Below, piece by piece: positions 17,161 through 25,156 of a stretch of DNA of 64,000 nt (position 1 is the first letter of the stretch; the number at the start of each line of letters is the position of its first letter). The notes below the pieces were generated by a model, which worked only from the letters and a program-made list of their open reading frames with translations, searched no databases and was not told where the DNA came from. The position numbers were made by a program, and so were the translations under genes. Origin of the DNA: Pseudomonas serboccidentalis (GTDB lineage: Bacteria > Pseudomonadota > Gammaproteobacteria > Pseudomonadales > Pseudomonadaceae). The stretch is from positions 2,250,051 through 2,314,050 of the forward strand of contig NZ_CP101655.1 in the NCBI RefSeq assembly GCF_028830055.1, read 5' to 3'.

Positions 17161-17276
17161 GGTTTCTGGCATCTGGATTTCAATCCGCTAAGGAAGTCAT
17201 GCACGCAAGTGCTCAGCCTGATTTGCCATAGCGCATTACAATCGTCGTTTTATCAGTAGAAAAAAGGACTGTTCCC

Positions 17277-17597
17277 ATGATCATCTCCACCACTCACGCC
17301 ATCGAAGGCCGACAGATCACCGCGTACCTGGACATTGTCAGCGCGGAGTCGGTGCAGGGCGTCAATGTGATCCGTGACATGTTTGCCGGCATGCGCGACT
17401 TTTTCGGTGGGCGCTCGCAGACGCTGGAGCGTGCATTGAAAGAGGCGCGGGTTCAGGCGACTGACGAGATCAAGGAGCGGGCGCGGGCGTTGCAGGCGGA
17501 TGCGGTGGTCGGGCTGGATTTCGAGATCAGCATGCCGGCGGGCAAGGGCGGCATGGTTGTCGTGTTCGCGACGGGTACGGCGGTCAAGTTGCGTTGA
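17277..17597 (+). CDS. ybjQ: YbjQ-family (UPF0145) heavy-metal-binding-domain-like protein
   Basis: 106 residues, MIISTTHAIEGRQITAYLDIV, then GVNVIRDMFAGMRDFFGGRS and ADAVVGLDFEISMPAGKGGMVVVFATGTAV. This is the characteristic YbjQ pattern. YbjQ proteins form pentameric rings of unknown biochemical role. Cytoplasmic, no signal peptide. AAAAGGACT precedes the ATG. Monocistronic, terminator at 17618-17647. Confidence 0.92.
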   Translation: MIISTTHAIEGRQITAYLDIVSAESVQGVNVIRDMFAGMRDFFGGRSQTLERALKEARVQATDEIKERARALQADAVVGLDFEISMPAGKGGMVVVFATGTAVKLR

Positions 17598-17617
17598 TGC
17601 AGTTGCCGGTTCAAACG

Positions 17618-17647
17618 AGCCCATTCAGACGATGAATGGGCTTTTTG
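17618..17647 (+). terminator. Terminator after ybjQ
   Basis: AGCCCATTCagacGATGAATGGGCTTTTTGC, 21 bases after the stop. The following 215 bases up to 17865 hold no supported gene. Confidence 0.85.
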
Positions 17648-17865
17648 CTTTTATTGCTTAAGTTCAGCCCCGTGGTTTGAGTGCGCGGGCCACAGGGCGT
17701 TTTAGGTGAGTGGTGTGTTGAATTGGCGTAGGCCATTCGTCGGCCATCAGCGGATCTGAACCACAAGTCCAGGAATGACCGGCTAGTCTCAAAAGTCTTG
17801 GAGGTCGGTATTTTTTCAGGCAATAGGGTTTTGCCGGTATCGATCCATTGGAAAAGGGCGAAGGT

Positions 17866-18054
17866 ATGACTGATCCGTATATCGAAGACGATGGAGCCGA
17901 ATTTTCATTCAACAACTGCGTCCGCTGCGGCCAGACGGAGTACCAGGCGGGCTTTGGCGAGGATCCGGTACTGACCGGCAAGATCAAGTCCACCGCGCCC
18001 AAGGGGCCGAAAGCCAAGTTTCTTCCGAAGGTCTCGACTCGGTCGAGAAAGTAA
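17866..18054 (+). CDS. Hypothetical protein, 62 residues
   Basis: Begins MTDPYIEDDGAEFSFNNCVR. An acidic N-terminus with CVRC (residues 18-21, a possible half metal site) is followed by a basic tail ending FLPKVSTRSRK. I do not recognise it. The ATG at 17866 has GAAGGT just upstream; an in-frame TTG at 17848 is possible. It has a clean terminator of its own, which supports a real transcription unit. Confidence 0.55.
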   Translation: MTDPYIEDDGAEFSFNNCVRCGQTEYQAGFGEDPVLTGKIKSTAPKGPKAKFLPKVSTRSRK

Positions 18055-18067
18055 TCGGCGACCTCAC

Positions 18068-18094
18068 AACCCCGTCTATAAACGGGGTTTTTTA
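18068..18094 (+). terminator. Terminator after the 62-residue protein gene
   Basis: AACCCCGTctataAACGGGGTT followed by TTTTAT, 14 bases after the stop codon. Confidence 0.85.
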
Positions 18095-18240
18095 TACCTG
18101 AAGTTTATGAAGGGAAATCTCCTACAAGCGGTAGAGCATGTTTTGGTTTTTTTCACAAACTTTTCACGTCCACGGACGTAGGGTGAAGCCATCCGTTAGA
18201 AAGCAAGTCTCCAGCCCGTCTCCCCAGCGGGCTTTTTTTT
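18095..18240 (+). other. Gene-free stretch ending in a second terminator
   Basis: No reading frame is supported between 18055 and 18380. The stretch contains a small dyad (ACGTCCACGGACGT within TTCAC..GTGAA, about 18164-18186) and ends in the strong terminator AGCCCGtctcccCAGCGGGCT with eight T residues (18213-18240). Two terminators 120 bases apart with no gene between suggest a short independent transcript; I see no convincing promoter. Confidence 0.3.
18213..18240 (+). terminator. Orphan Rho-independent terminator
   Basis: GCCCG/CGGGC stem followed by TTTTTTTT. It follows no recognised gene; 140 bases upstream of the first glycine-zipper gene. Confidence 0.75.
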
Positions 18241-18380
18241 GTCTGCGATAAAACCTTTTGCGCAATCGCTGTCCAATCGGCGCCAAGTGCGTGATGGCAG
18301 GTGATTTTGTCTGGACTTTAGCGCGCCGGCAGCATTCAATCTCGGCCCCTTTTGATCTCCCTATTTTTGAGGTTTTTGTC

Positions 18381-18749
18381 ATGCGTCTAACATTGCCTGC
18401 TCTGGTTCTGGGGCTTCTGGTTGCTCAAGGTGCGGTGGCCGGCGAAGGCACTGCTGCACTCGGCGGTGGTCTGGGTGGTGCGCTGGGTAATGTCGTTGGC
18501 CAGAAAATGGGCGGCAGCACCGGCGCAGCGATTGGTGCCGGTGTCGCAGGCGCGGCGGGCAGTGCGATGGCTGCCGGTAAGGGTAGCCGGACTAAAGCGG
18601 CCATCGGTGGTGGTGTCGGCGCGGCCGGTGGTTCGGTGATCGGCAACAGCCTGGGTGGCAAGAACGGCGCGACCATTGGCGCCGGTCTCGGCGGTGCAGC
18701 CGGTGGTGCTGTTGGCGCCAACCTGTCCAAAGGTCACAAGCGTCACTGA
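18381..18749 (+). CDS. Secreted glycine-zipper protein (copy 1)
   Basis: 122 residues: signal peptide MRLTLPALVLGLLVAQGAVA, then a body of GxxxG/AxxxG repeats (GGGLGGALGNVVGQKMGGST, GAAIGAGVAGAAGSAMA) and a basic tail ending SKGHKRH. Glycine zippers of this kind are found in envelope proteins that pack against membranes or oligomerise. The role is unknown. The ATG at 18381 begins the signal peptide and follows TGAGG. A close paralogue follows in tandem, each with its own terminator. Confidence 0.75.
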   Translation: MRLTLPALVLGLLVAQGAVAGEGTAALGGGLGGALGNVVGQKMGGSTGAAIGAGVAGAAGSAMAAGKGSRTKAAIGGGVGAAGGSVIGNSLGGKNGATIGAGLGGAAGGAVGANLSKGHKRH

Positions 18750-18766
18750 TAGCGAACGCTTGTCAG

Positions 18767-18796
18767 AAAAAGCCCGGCTCGATGCCGGGCTTTTTC
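18767..18796 (+). terminator. Terminator of glycine-zipper copy 1
   Basis: AAAAAGCCCGGCtcgatGCCGGGCTTTTTC, 18 bases after the stop. Confidence 0.85.
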
Positions 18797-18883
18797 ATGG
18801 CTGAACGTTTTCCCGAAAAATGTCTCCAATTTGACATAGGCCCTATGGGCATAATGTCCCGATTCGGGAACTGTGAGGTTCAA

Positions 18884-19309
18884 ATGCGTTTGTCATTGTC
18901 TGCACTGTTTTTCGGATTATTGATCGCTCAAGGCGCGATGGCCGCCGGAGATGGCAGCGCCGCCGTGGGTGGCGGACTGGGCGGTGTGCTCGGTAATGTG
19001 GTCGGTGGCCAGCTCGGCGGCAGCACCGGTGCGGCGGTCGGCGCGGGTGTCGGTGGCGCGGCGGGTAGCGCGGTCGGCGCGAATAAACACAATCGCACGG
19101 AAGCCGCCATTGGTGGTGGTCTCGGCGCAGCCGGTGGTTCAGTGATCGGCAACAGCCTGGGCGGCTCCACCGGCTCAGCCATCGGTGCAGGATTGGGCGG
19201 CGCGGCCGGTGGTGCGGTGGGCAACAACCTGGGTGACGACGGCGGGAAGGGGCATTCCGGCGGTGGACACAAGCACAACAAGTACAAACATAAAAACCGC
19301 CATCATTGA
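18884..19309 (+). CDS. Secreted glycine-zipper protein (copy 2)
   Basis: 141 residues: signal peptide MRLSLSALFFGLLIAQGAMA, the same glycine-zipper layout as copy 1 (GGGLGGVLGNVVGGQLGGST, GAAGGSVIGNSLGG) and a histidine/lysine-rich tail (GHSGGGHKHNKYKHKNRHH) about 15 residues longer than in copy 1. The tail could bind metal; this is inference. Copies 1 and 2 clearly arose by tandem duplication. GTGAGG precedes the ATG at 18884. Confidence 0.75.
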   Translation: MRLSLSALFFGLLIAQGAMAAGDGSAAVGGGLGGVLGNVVGGQLGGSTGAAVGAGVGGAAGSAVGANKHNRTEAAIGGGLGAAGGSVIGNSLGGSTGSAIGAGLGGAAGGAVGNNLGDDGGKGHSGGGHKHNKYKHKNRHH

Positions 19310-19323
19310 TTGAACATCGAAAA

Positions 19324-19351
19324 GAAACCCGGCCTGGCGCCGGGTTTTTCG
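19324..19351 (+). terminator. Terminator of glycine-zipper copy 2
   Basis: GAAACCCGGCctggcGCCGGGTTTTTCG, 15 bases after the stop. Confidence 0.85.
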
Positions 19352-19431
19352 TGTCTGGCGGTCTGACGCTGGAACGATTGGCCGTGGAGCTTTTCGAACG
19401 TTATACAACCCACCAGACGCAGAGGTTTGCC

Positions 19432-19602
19432 ATGACCCCCGAAACTGAAGGCAAGGAAGAAAAAGGCCCGAGTGGTCTGCCGTATATCAATGATCCGGGG
19501 AATGAGGATCCGGGGTCGCTGATGGATGATGCGACGGTGCCGTTAAATGATGCGGATGAGGCTTTGGATGAGGATTATGAAGAGGATGAGGATGAGCAGT
19601 GA
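19432..19602 (+). CDS. Small acidic protein, 56 residues
   Basis: Begins MTPETEGKEEKGPSGLPYIN and ends in a run of aspartate and glutamate (DEALDEDYEEDEDEQ). No domain is recognised; probably disordered and cytoplasmic. The ATG at 19432 has AGAGG 6 bases upstream. It is followed by a weak GC hairpin (about 19655-19677) without a T run. Likely a conserved small protein of unknown role. Confidence 0.6.
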   Translation: MTPETEGKEEKGPSGLPYINDPGNEDPGSLMDDATVPLNDADEALDEDYEEDEDEQ

Positions 19603-19689
19603 TTGTTTGTTCTTTTGATCCTGCTTCGTAGTGATGCTTTTCGAGTCTTCAGGGCCTGCGGTTCTTTCAGGCCCTTTGGGAGGTGCGAG

Positions 19690-19827
19690 ATGGGATGTGA
19701 GCAGAAGGACCACGATGTCTGTGATATGCCTGAGTACTACTTAAATAGCTGTGGAAGTTCCTCATTTGTCATTTGCAAACCTCGATTTCAATTCCCGGTT
19801 TTCGTAGAGTTTAAATATTCGCATTAA
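19690..19827 (+). CDS. Possible 45-residue cysteine-containing peptide
   Basis: Frame starting MGCEQKDHDVCDMPEYYLNS with a good site GGGAGGT 5 bases before the ATG. It is AT-rich like the immunity gene it faces, and its last four bases overlap the immunity stop codon region (convergent). It has four cysteines and no recognised family. It could be a remnant of an older toxin or immunity cassette, or a chance frame. Confidence 0.25.
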   Translation: MGCEQKDHDVCDMPEYYLNSCGSSSFVICKPRFQFPVFVEFKYSH

Positions 19828-20135
19828 TCTATTTCCTCTAACCCTCCATTCAGAGCCGCTAGCACGTGCATTAACCAAGCTCGGCCTGACTCCCACTCAT
19901 TCCAGTAGCAGTAGTAGCAACTGAGCTCTTTCAATAAATACTCCCTCAGAACAAGCTCTTCCTTATTCTGCTTAAGCAAGAAGCGTAATTCTTTATTAAT
20001 CGAAAGCAATGTCTCCGTATCCGAAGCTTGCAAGAAATCAGCTATGACTTGATCGGGAGTATCATGCTCTACCATCCAATCTTGATGGAAGTAAGATCCG
20101 AAAAAATCTTGAATTTCTGGGAATTCGTAATTCAT
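19824..20135 (-). CDS. CdiI-type immunity protein for the Rhs toxin
   Basis: 103 residues, MNYEFPEIQDFFGSYFHQDW, then MVEHDTPDQVIADFLQAS; rich in aromatic and acidic residues and helical. This opening (P(E)LQ.FF..YFHQDW) is characteristic of the contact-dependent-inhibition immunity family (CdiI). It should bind and neutralise the RNase toxin at the end of the adjacent Rhs protein. Start and Rhs stop overlap as ATGA, so the two are co-translated. It is distinctly AT-rich compared with the Rhs core, as expected for a swapped toxin/immunity module. Confidence 0.82.
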   Translation of the reverse strand: MNYEFPEIQDFFGSYFHQDWMVEHDTPDQVIADFLQASDTETLLSINKELRFLLKQNKEELVLREYLLKELSCYYCYWNEWESGRAWLMHVLAALNGGLEEID

Positions 20136-23100
20136 AGTTCTGGAAATCCGGTTAATAAATAATATCCCAAAGGCAATGTTGGGTCTTTTTTTAGTACTAA
20201 AAGAATCTTCGACGCCGTTTGTGAATGGGGAGAGCCATTTAGCATACTTACTCCCACCGGTTGATTGAAATGATGGGTGATAGTGGTTTTGCTTCTACTG
20301 CTTGTTAAAAGTCTTCTCACTTTTTGCATGTTCAAACTTAATGCTTCCGATACCGCAGCCTCAGCTGCGGCACGATCTGAAAATGTAGACGCTGCTGGAA
20401 TATTGGGTTCTGCTTTTAGTCTTTGGGCCAACTGCGAGTCAGTTCTTCCAATATGTTTGGCAATCAGGTGGCCGCCTTGAGCTTCATGCGTGGCCAATCC
20501 ACCCCCAGGAACGATCTCACTATATGGCCCATCAGCCTGTATTGCTCCCGGACACGGGGTGCATGCCAACCCCAACGGATCCACCCACCCCGTCGGATTC
20601 GGCGTGTACTGGTATTGGTTTAGTCCTCCAGCCAGCTTCACCGGATCCGGCGTCAGATACCGCCCCAACCTCGGGTCGTAATACCGGTGCCGGTTGTAAT
20701 GCAGCCCGCTCTCCGCATCGAAATATTGCCCCTGAAAGCGCAGTGGCTGGTCCAGGTCCTCGCCCGCCAGGGTGATCGCCGAGACCTTGCCATAGGCGTC
20801 GTACTGCGCCGACCAGACGATTTCACCGCTGTAGTCGGTGAGTTCCTGCGGGGTGCCGAGGTGGTCGAGTTGGTAGTAGAACGGGCAGGCTTTTTTCGGG
20901 CCTTTGCCGTCGAGCAAGGCCAGCGGCCGAAAGGTGCCGGGTTCGTAGACGTAGCTGCGGTGGTGGCTCTGGCTGCTTTCGGCGACGAGGTGGTCGCCTT
21001 GCCAGAAGAACTCGGTGCTCTGGCCGTCGATGGTTTTGCGGATGCGTCGGCCGAAGGCGTCGTACTGGTAGGACGCGGTGTTGCCGTCGGGGCGGGTCAG
21101 GCCGATCAGGCGGTGTTGGCAGTCGTAGCGGTATTCGGTGACCAAGAGGTGATCGCGGCCACGACGCTCGCGGATCAGGTTGCCGAAGGCGTCGTAGTCG
21201 TAATGACGGTCGCCCTGCATCAGCAGGCGGTTGCCCTTGATCCGGGTGGGGCCGGGCCGGTCCTGCATCAGCAGGTTGCCGGCCGGGTCGTGGGCGAAGG
21301 ATTCCGGCAGTTCGTCGCGCGAGTGGCGCACACGGATCAGCCGGTCGAGGGCGTCGTAGGCGTAGGTGCGCTGGCCGTGGCGGGTGTCGGCAATGTGCTC
21401 GAGGTTGCCGTTGGCGCTGTAGGCATAATCGCGGCGATACAACGCTTCGTGCTGATGGCCTACCGCGTGAGCGAGTAAACGGCCCTGATCGTCGTAGGCA
21501 TAATCGCTGCGCAGCAGGCCTTGTTGCCGTTGTTGTTCGCGACCGGACTGATAGACGTGGCTGGTCAGCCGCGCGCCATTAAGGTCGATGGCGGTCAGCG
21601 CGCCGCCCTTGGCGTAGTGGTAATCGAGCTTGCTGTTGTCCGGCAGACGCTGGCGTTTGAGCTGGCCGCAGGCGTCATACGCATAACGCAACGTGCCCCA
21701 GCCCTGATGTTCGGTGATCAACCGGTCCTGCCGGTCGTATTCGAACGCCAGTGGATGTTTCTGGCCGTCATCAACCCCGGTCAATCGGCCCAGACGGTCA
21801 TAGCGATAAGCCACCTGAACCCCGTCGGGCAGGGTTTTCAGCAGCAGGCGCCCGGCCGCATCGCGCGCGTAAGCGGTGACCAGCGTCGAGCCGTCATCAC
21901 CGAATTCGGTTTTTTCCAGCAGATGCCCGTTGCGGTCATAGGCGTAGGCGGTGCGCCGGCCGTCGAACCCGGTTTCCTGTCGGATCAGTCCGGTGGGCGT
22001 GTAGTCCAGTCGGTACTTTTCCCCGGACTCGTTCTCGATTTCTGTCAGCAGCAGTTGCGCATGGTCGTAGCGATACTGCACCCGGGTGCCGTCGGGATTG
22101 ATCTTGCGCGAGACCAGGTGCAGGTCGTCGTCATACTCGTAACGGGTGATGCGCCCGAGTTCGTCACGCTCGGCAGTGACCTGGCCGTAAGCGCCGTAGC
22201 TGTAGGCGCGGGTGGCGCCGGTGGGCAACGTCGTCTGGAGCAGTCGGCCAACGGCGTCCCACTGCTGGCGGGTCATCGCGCCGTGTTCGTCGCAAGAGGT
22301 AATCCGTCGTCCCAGCGTGTCGTAGGAAAAACGCCGCACGCCACCGTCGGGCAGGGTTTCTTCGGTCAGTTGGCCGAGGTCGTTCCAGACCAACTGATGC
22401 CGACTGGTGTCCGGGTAACGGATCGACAGCAACTGCCCACGGGTGTCGTAGTAGTAATAGGTGACCAGCCCGTCGGGATCGACCGCCTCGGTGACATCCC
22501 CCTCGGCGTTGCGCCGAAACGTCCAGACCGCCTCGCCGCGGGAACGGCTGTGCAGGAAACCGTTGCGATACTCGTAGGACGTTGGCTCGTCTTCCGGCGG
22601 AAGCAGCGCGATCAGCCGTCCGACTTCGTCGTAGCGGTATTCGGTGACCGCCCCCAGCGGATCCTGCTCGGCGATCAACCGTCCGGCATCGCCATAGGCC
22701 TTGAGGTGCTCACCACCATCGGCCTCGACCTTGCGCACCAGCCGCGCCCGATCGTCGTGGACGTAGGTTTCTGCGCTGCCGTCGACGTAGTGCACCGCCA
22801 CACTGCCGTCGTCGGCCCAGACGTAACGGCTGTCCATCTGCGAGAACGACGCCCAGTGCCGTACGCAACGCGCGGTTTTGCCGGCGCGCTCCCACTCCCA
22901 GAAGAAACTCGCCCCGCCCGTCAGTTGCCGCTGCAGGATGACGTGCTGATCGTCGTAGTCGTAATGCTCGCTGTCACCGACCGCATTGGTTGCTTCGAGC
23001 AGGCGCTGGCGGGCGTCGTAGCGGTAGCTGACGAGGGTCTGTTCGGTGTGCCAGTCGCTTTCGCGCCAAACCTGATAATCGACGCCGATCAGATGCGCCC

Positions 23101-24913
23101 GCTCGTAACGCAACCCCAGCGACCGACCCGCACCATTGTCCAAGCGAACAATGCGCTCCTGATGATCACGAGCAACCTGCAGGCGATTGCCATACGCATC
23201 ACTGATCGCCGTCAGCCGCCCGGCGCGAAAGTGATAAAACCGCGCCGCGTTCCCCGCCAGCGCCAGGATCAATTCCTCCGGTTCATCCCCGAGAAAAATC
23301 GCCGCCCGCGACAAACTGTTGTGAATCGCCGGCCGCTGAACACTGGGCATGGGAAACCGTGTGCGGCGGTTCTCGTGGTCGACCCAGACCACCGCATCGC
23401 CATCGAAGACCAGCCGATGCGCCAGCGAATGGCTCCAGCCAAACCCCAGCCCGACATCGATCTCAACGGCGCTGGTGCGATACAGGCGGGTGAACTCGAA
23501 CGGCAGCACCCCGTCGAGCGAACCATCGGTCAGGGTCAGCAGTTCTTCACCGGTGACCATCGACACCGGGCAGCCGTTGGTGCAGGTCAGCGGCACGCAA
23601 TCGGCGCTGTCGCCGTTGGGGTTTTTTGCTTGATCGGGTGAGTCGTCGTGGGGTTTGTGCCGCTCCATCCGGGTCGTGCCCCGGGACTTGTCTCGCGCCA
23701 TGGGCGCCGGGTTCGGTACCGTCAACACCACCGAATCCGCCTGGCGAATGTTCAGCGGGATCGCCGGCGTCGGCCTCATCGGCACGTCGCGCGCATTGAT
23801 CATCAACGGCTTCAACGTGGCCGCATGTTTGTTCAGATCGGCAGTGGAGGGCAGTTCGGCCAGGCGCAGTGCCGCCGCTGCCAGCCATTGCCGCGCCCGA
23901 GGCGACTTGATCTTGTTCAGCACCTTGCTGCTCAATTTCACAGGCACGCCAACGCCGCCGGTAATCCGCATCAGCAGAAAACTGATCAACAGCTCGACCC
24001 GGACTTCGGCCACCACTTCCGCCAGATACTGCGGCGGCAGCATCTTCAACCAACTGGTAAACGCTGCCAGATGGATAAACAGCAACGGCTCGTCACTGAG
24101 GATCAGCAAGCCACTGGCGATGGCTTCACTGGAGGCATTGAGCAGCGCTTCCAGTTCGACCTCGGTCAGGTACTGCAGCAGTTTTTCACTGTTGGCCTGC
24201 AGATCGGCGAGCAGGGCGAACAGCTGTTTAACGTCGTCCCAGATGTCGTGCAGGGCCTTCTCGAACCCTCGCCAGTCAGCCTGTTGCAACTGGCGGTAAC
24301 GATCACCGAAACCGGTGCCGGAAAACTCCGTCCACTGCGGCTGAAACCCGGCCCACTCGTCGCGAAGCCAGCCCTCCAGCCCGTCCAGAATCCCTTCGTA
24401 GGACGCGTACAGCGCTTGGATATGGGCGGTGGAAACATCGGGAAAGAAGGTGATGCGATAACGCTGGCCCCGGTCGCAGTCGCTGACTTCCAGAATGCCG
24501 CTCGGGCCGATGGTATGGCGCAGCGGTGCACCGAAACTCAGTACCCCGTCGACGTCGGCGATCACCGGTTCGAGCATCACCGGGGTATTACCGATCGGTA
24601 CGAAGCGCGCCGCCTCGAACATGTGCACCAGGGTTAACGGGCCGCTCGCCGGGCACATGACCACCGAGGTCTGGATGGGTTGGCGGGATTTGACGGGAGC
24701 GCTGAGGTGCAGGTCGTTGCCGACCCTGAACACCTGTTCGACATCCAGCGCCGTCCCGGTCCAGAACTGCTCGGCCCAGGCCTCGTAGTGGTTCAGGCTC
24801 AGGCGGAACTCGCGAATCAGCGTTTCGACGTCCGGGTGTTTCGGGTTCAGGGCGGCAACCACCAGCAGGCCGATGCTGTTGTTCAGGGCCAGAAGCCGAT
24901 CGGTTTGGAACAT
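20132..24913 (-). CDS. Rhs polymorphic toxin with C-terminal RNase A-like (CdiA-CT) domain
   Basis: About 1593 residues. Residues 1-430 are an uncharacterised N-terminal region with a hydrophobic, glycine-rich helix pair (about 330-375); no PAAR motif is seen. A DUF6531-like segment begins near 443 (CTNGCPVSMVTGEELL), followed by many YD repeats (YRYDARQRLL, YAYDALDRLIRV) that form the Rhs cocoon. The core signature (YDPRLGRYLTPDP ... WVDPLGL) ends near 1448. The last ~145 residues match the bacterial RNase A-like CdiA toxin family: GGHLIAKHIG near 1480-1489 supplies the His, and GYYLLTGFP near 1583-1591 the terminal strand. The toxin should cut RNA in a recipient cell. No VgrG, Hcp or Eag gene is nearby. 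The ATG at 24913 is preferred to a GTG six codons earlier. Confidence 0.88.
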   Translation of the reverse strand: MFQTDRLLALNNSIGLLVVAALNPKHPDVETLIREFRLSLNHYEAWAEQFWTGTALDVEQVFRVGNDLHLSAPVKSRQPIQTSVVMCPASGPLTLVHMFEAARFVPIGNTPVMLEPVIADVDGVLSFGAPLRHTIGPSGILEVSDCDRGQRYRITFFPDVSTAHIQALYASYEGILDGLEGWLRDEWAGFQPQWTEFSGTGFGDRYRQLQQADWRGFEKALHDIWDDVKQLFALLADLQANSEKLLQYLTEVELEALLNASSEAIASGLLILSDEPLLFIHLAAFTSWLKMLPPQYLAEVVAEVRVELLISFLLMRITGGVGVPVKLSSKVLNKIKSPRARQWLAAAALRLAELPSTADLNKHAATLKPLMINARDVPMRPTPAIPLNIRQADSVVLTVPNPAPMARDKSRGTTRMERHKPHDDSPDQAKNPNGDSADCVPLTCTNGCPVSMVTGEELLTLTDGSLDGVLPFEFTRLYRTSAVEIDVGLGFGWSHSLAHRLVFDGDAVVWVDHENRRTRFPMPSVQRPAIHNSLSRAAIFLGDEPEELILALAGNAARFYHFRAGRLTAISDAYGNRLQVARDHQERIVRLDNGAGRSLGLRYERAHLIGVDYQVWRESDWHTEQTLVSYRYDARQRLLEATNAVGDSEHYDYDDQHVILQRQLTGGASFFWEWERAGKTARCVRHWASFSQMDSRYVWADDGSVAVHYVDGSAETYVHDDRARLVRKVEADGGEHLKAYGDAGRLIAEQDPLGAVTEYRYDEVGRLIALLPPEDEPTSYEYRNGFLHSRSRGEAVWTFRRNAEGDVTEAVDPDGLVTYYYYDTRGQLLSIRYPDTSRHQLVWNDLGQLTEETLPDGGVRRFSYDTLGRRITSCDEHGAMTRQQWDAVGRLLQTTLPTGATRAYSYGAYGQVTAERDELGRITRYEYDDDLHLVSRKINPDGTRVQYRYDHAQLLLTEIENESGEKYRLDYTPTGLIRQETGFDGRRTAYAYDRNGHLLEKTEFGDDGSTLVTAYARDAAGRLLLKTLPDGVQVAYRYDRLGRLTGVDDGQKHPLAFEYDRQDRLITEHQGWGTLRYAYDACGQLKRQRLPDNSKLDYHYAKGGALTAIDLNGARLTSHVYQSGREQQRQQGLLRSDYAYDDQGRLLAHAVGHQHEALYRRDYAYSANGNLEHIADTRHGQRTYAYDALDRLIRVRHSRDELPESFAHDPAGNLLMQDRPGPTRIKGNRLLMQGDRHYDYDAFGNLIRERRGRDHLLVTEYRYDCQHRLIGLTRPDGNTASYQYDAFGRRIRKTIDGQSTEFFWQGDHLVAESSQSHHRSYVYEPGTFRPLALLDGKGPKKACPFYYQLDHLGTPQELTDYSGEIVWSAQYDAYGKVSAITLAGEDLDQPLRFQGQYFDAESGLHYNRHRYYDPRLGRYLTPDPVKLAGGLNQYQYTPNPTGWVDPLGLACTPCPGAIQADGPYSEIVPGGGLATHEAQGGHLIAKHIGRTDSQLAQRLKAEPNIPAASTFSDRAAAEAAVSEALSLNMQKVRRLLTSSRSKTTITHHFNQPVGVSMLNGSPHSQTASKILLVLKKDPTLPLGYYLLTGFPEL

Positions 24914-25156
24914 TCGCAGGCACTCGCGCACGTGAAAGAGGTGCGCGGACTTTGCGGGGGATCAAACGGGAAAGAAGTCGGGCAAGTAGGCATTGGCTGT
25001 AGGGCATTTCGCTAAATATCCGCGCACCATTCAACGGCCCGCCGACATTGCCCGTTGCTGAATGTTCGTTGGCCTCGCTATGCTGCTGAACCCTTTAATC
25101 CGATCCGGGCAGCGGCGCCGACCGTGCTGCCTGGGATGTTTTTGATAACGGATCCG

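Noticed and set aside
21521-23641. 706-codon plus-strand frame within the Rhs region
   Set aside because: Antisense to the YD-repeat core; the repeat structure of the true gene keeps the opposite strand open.
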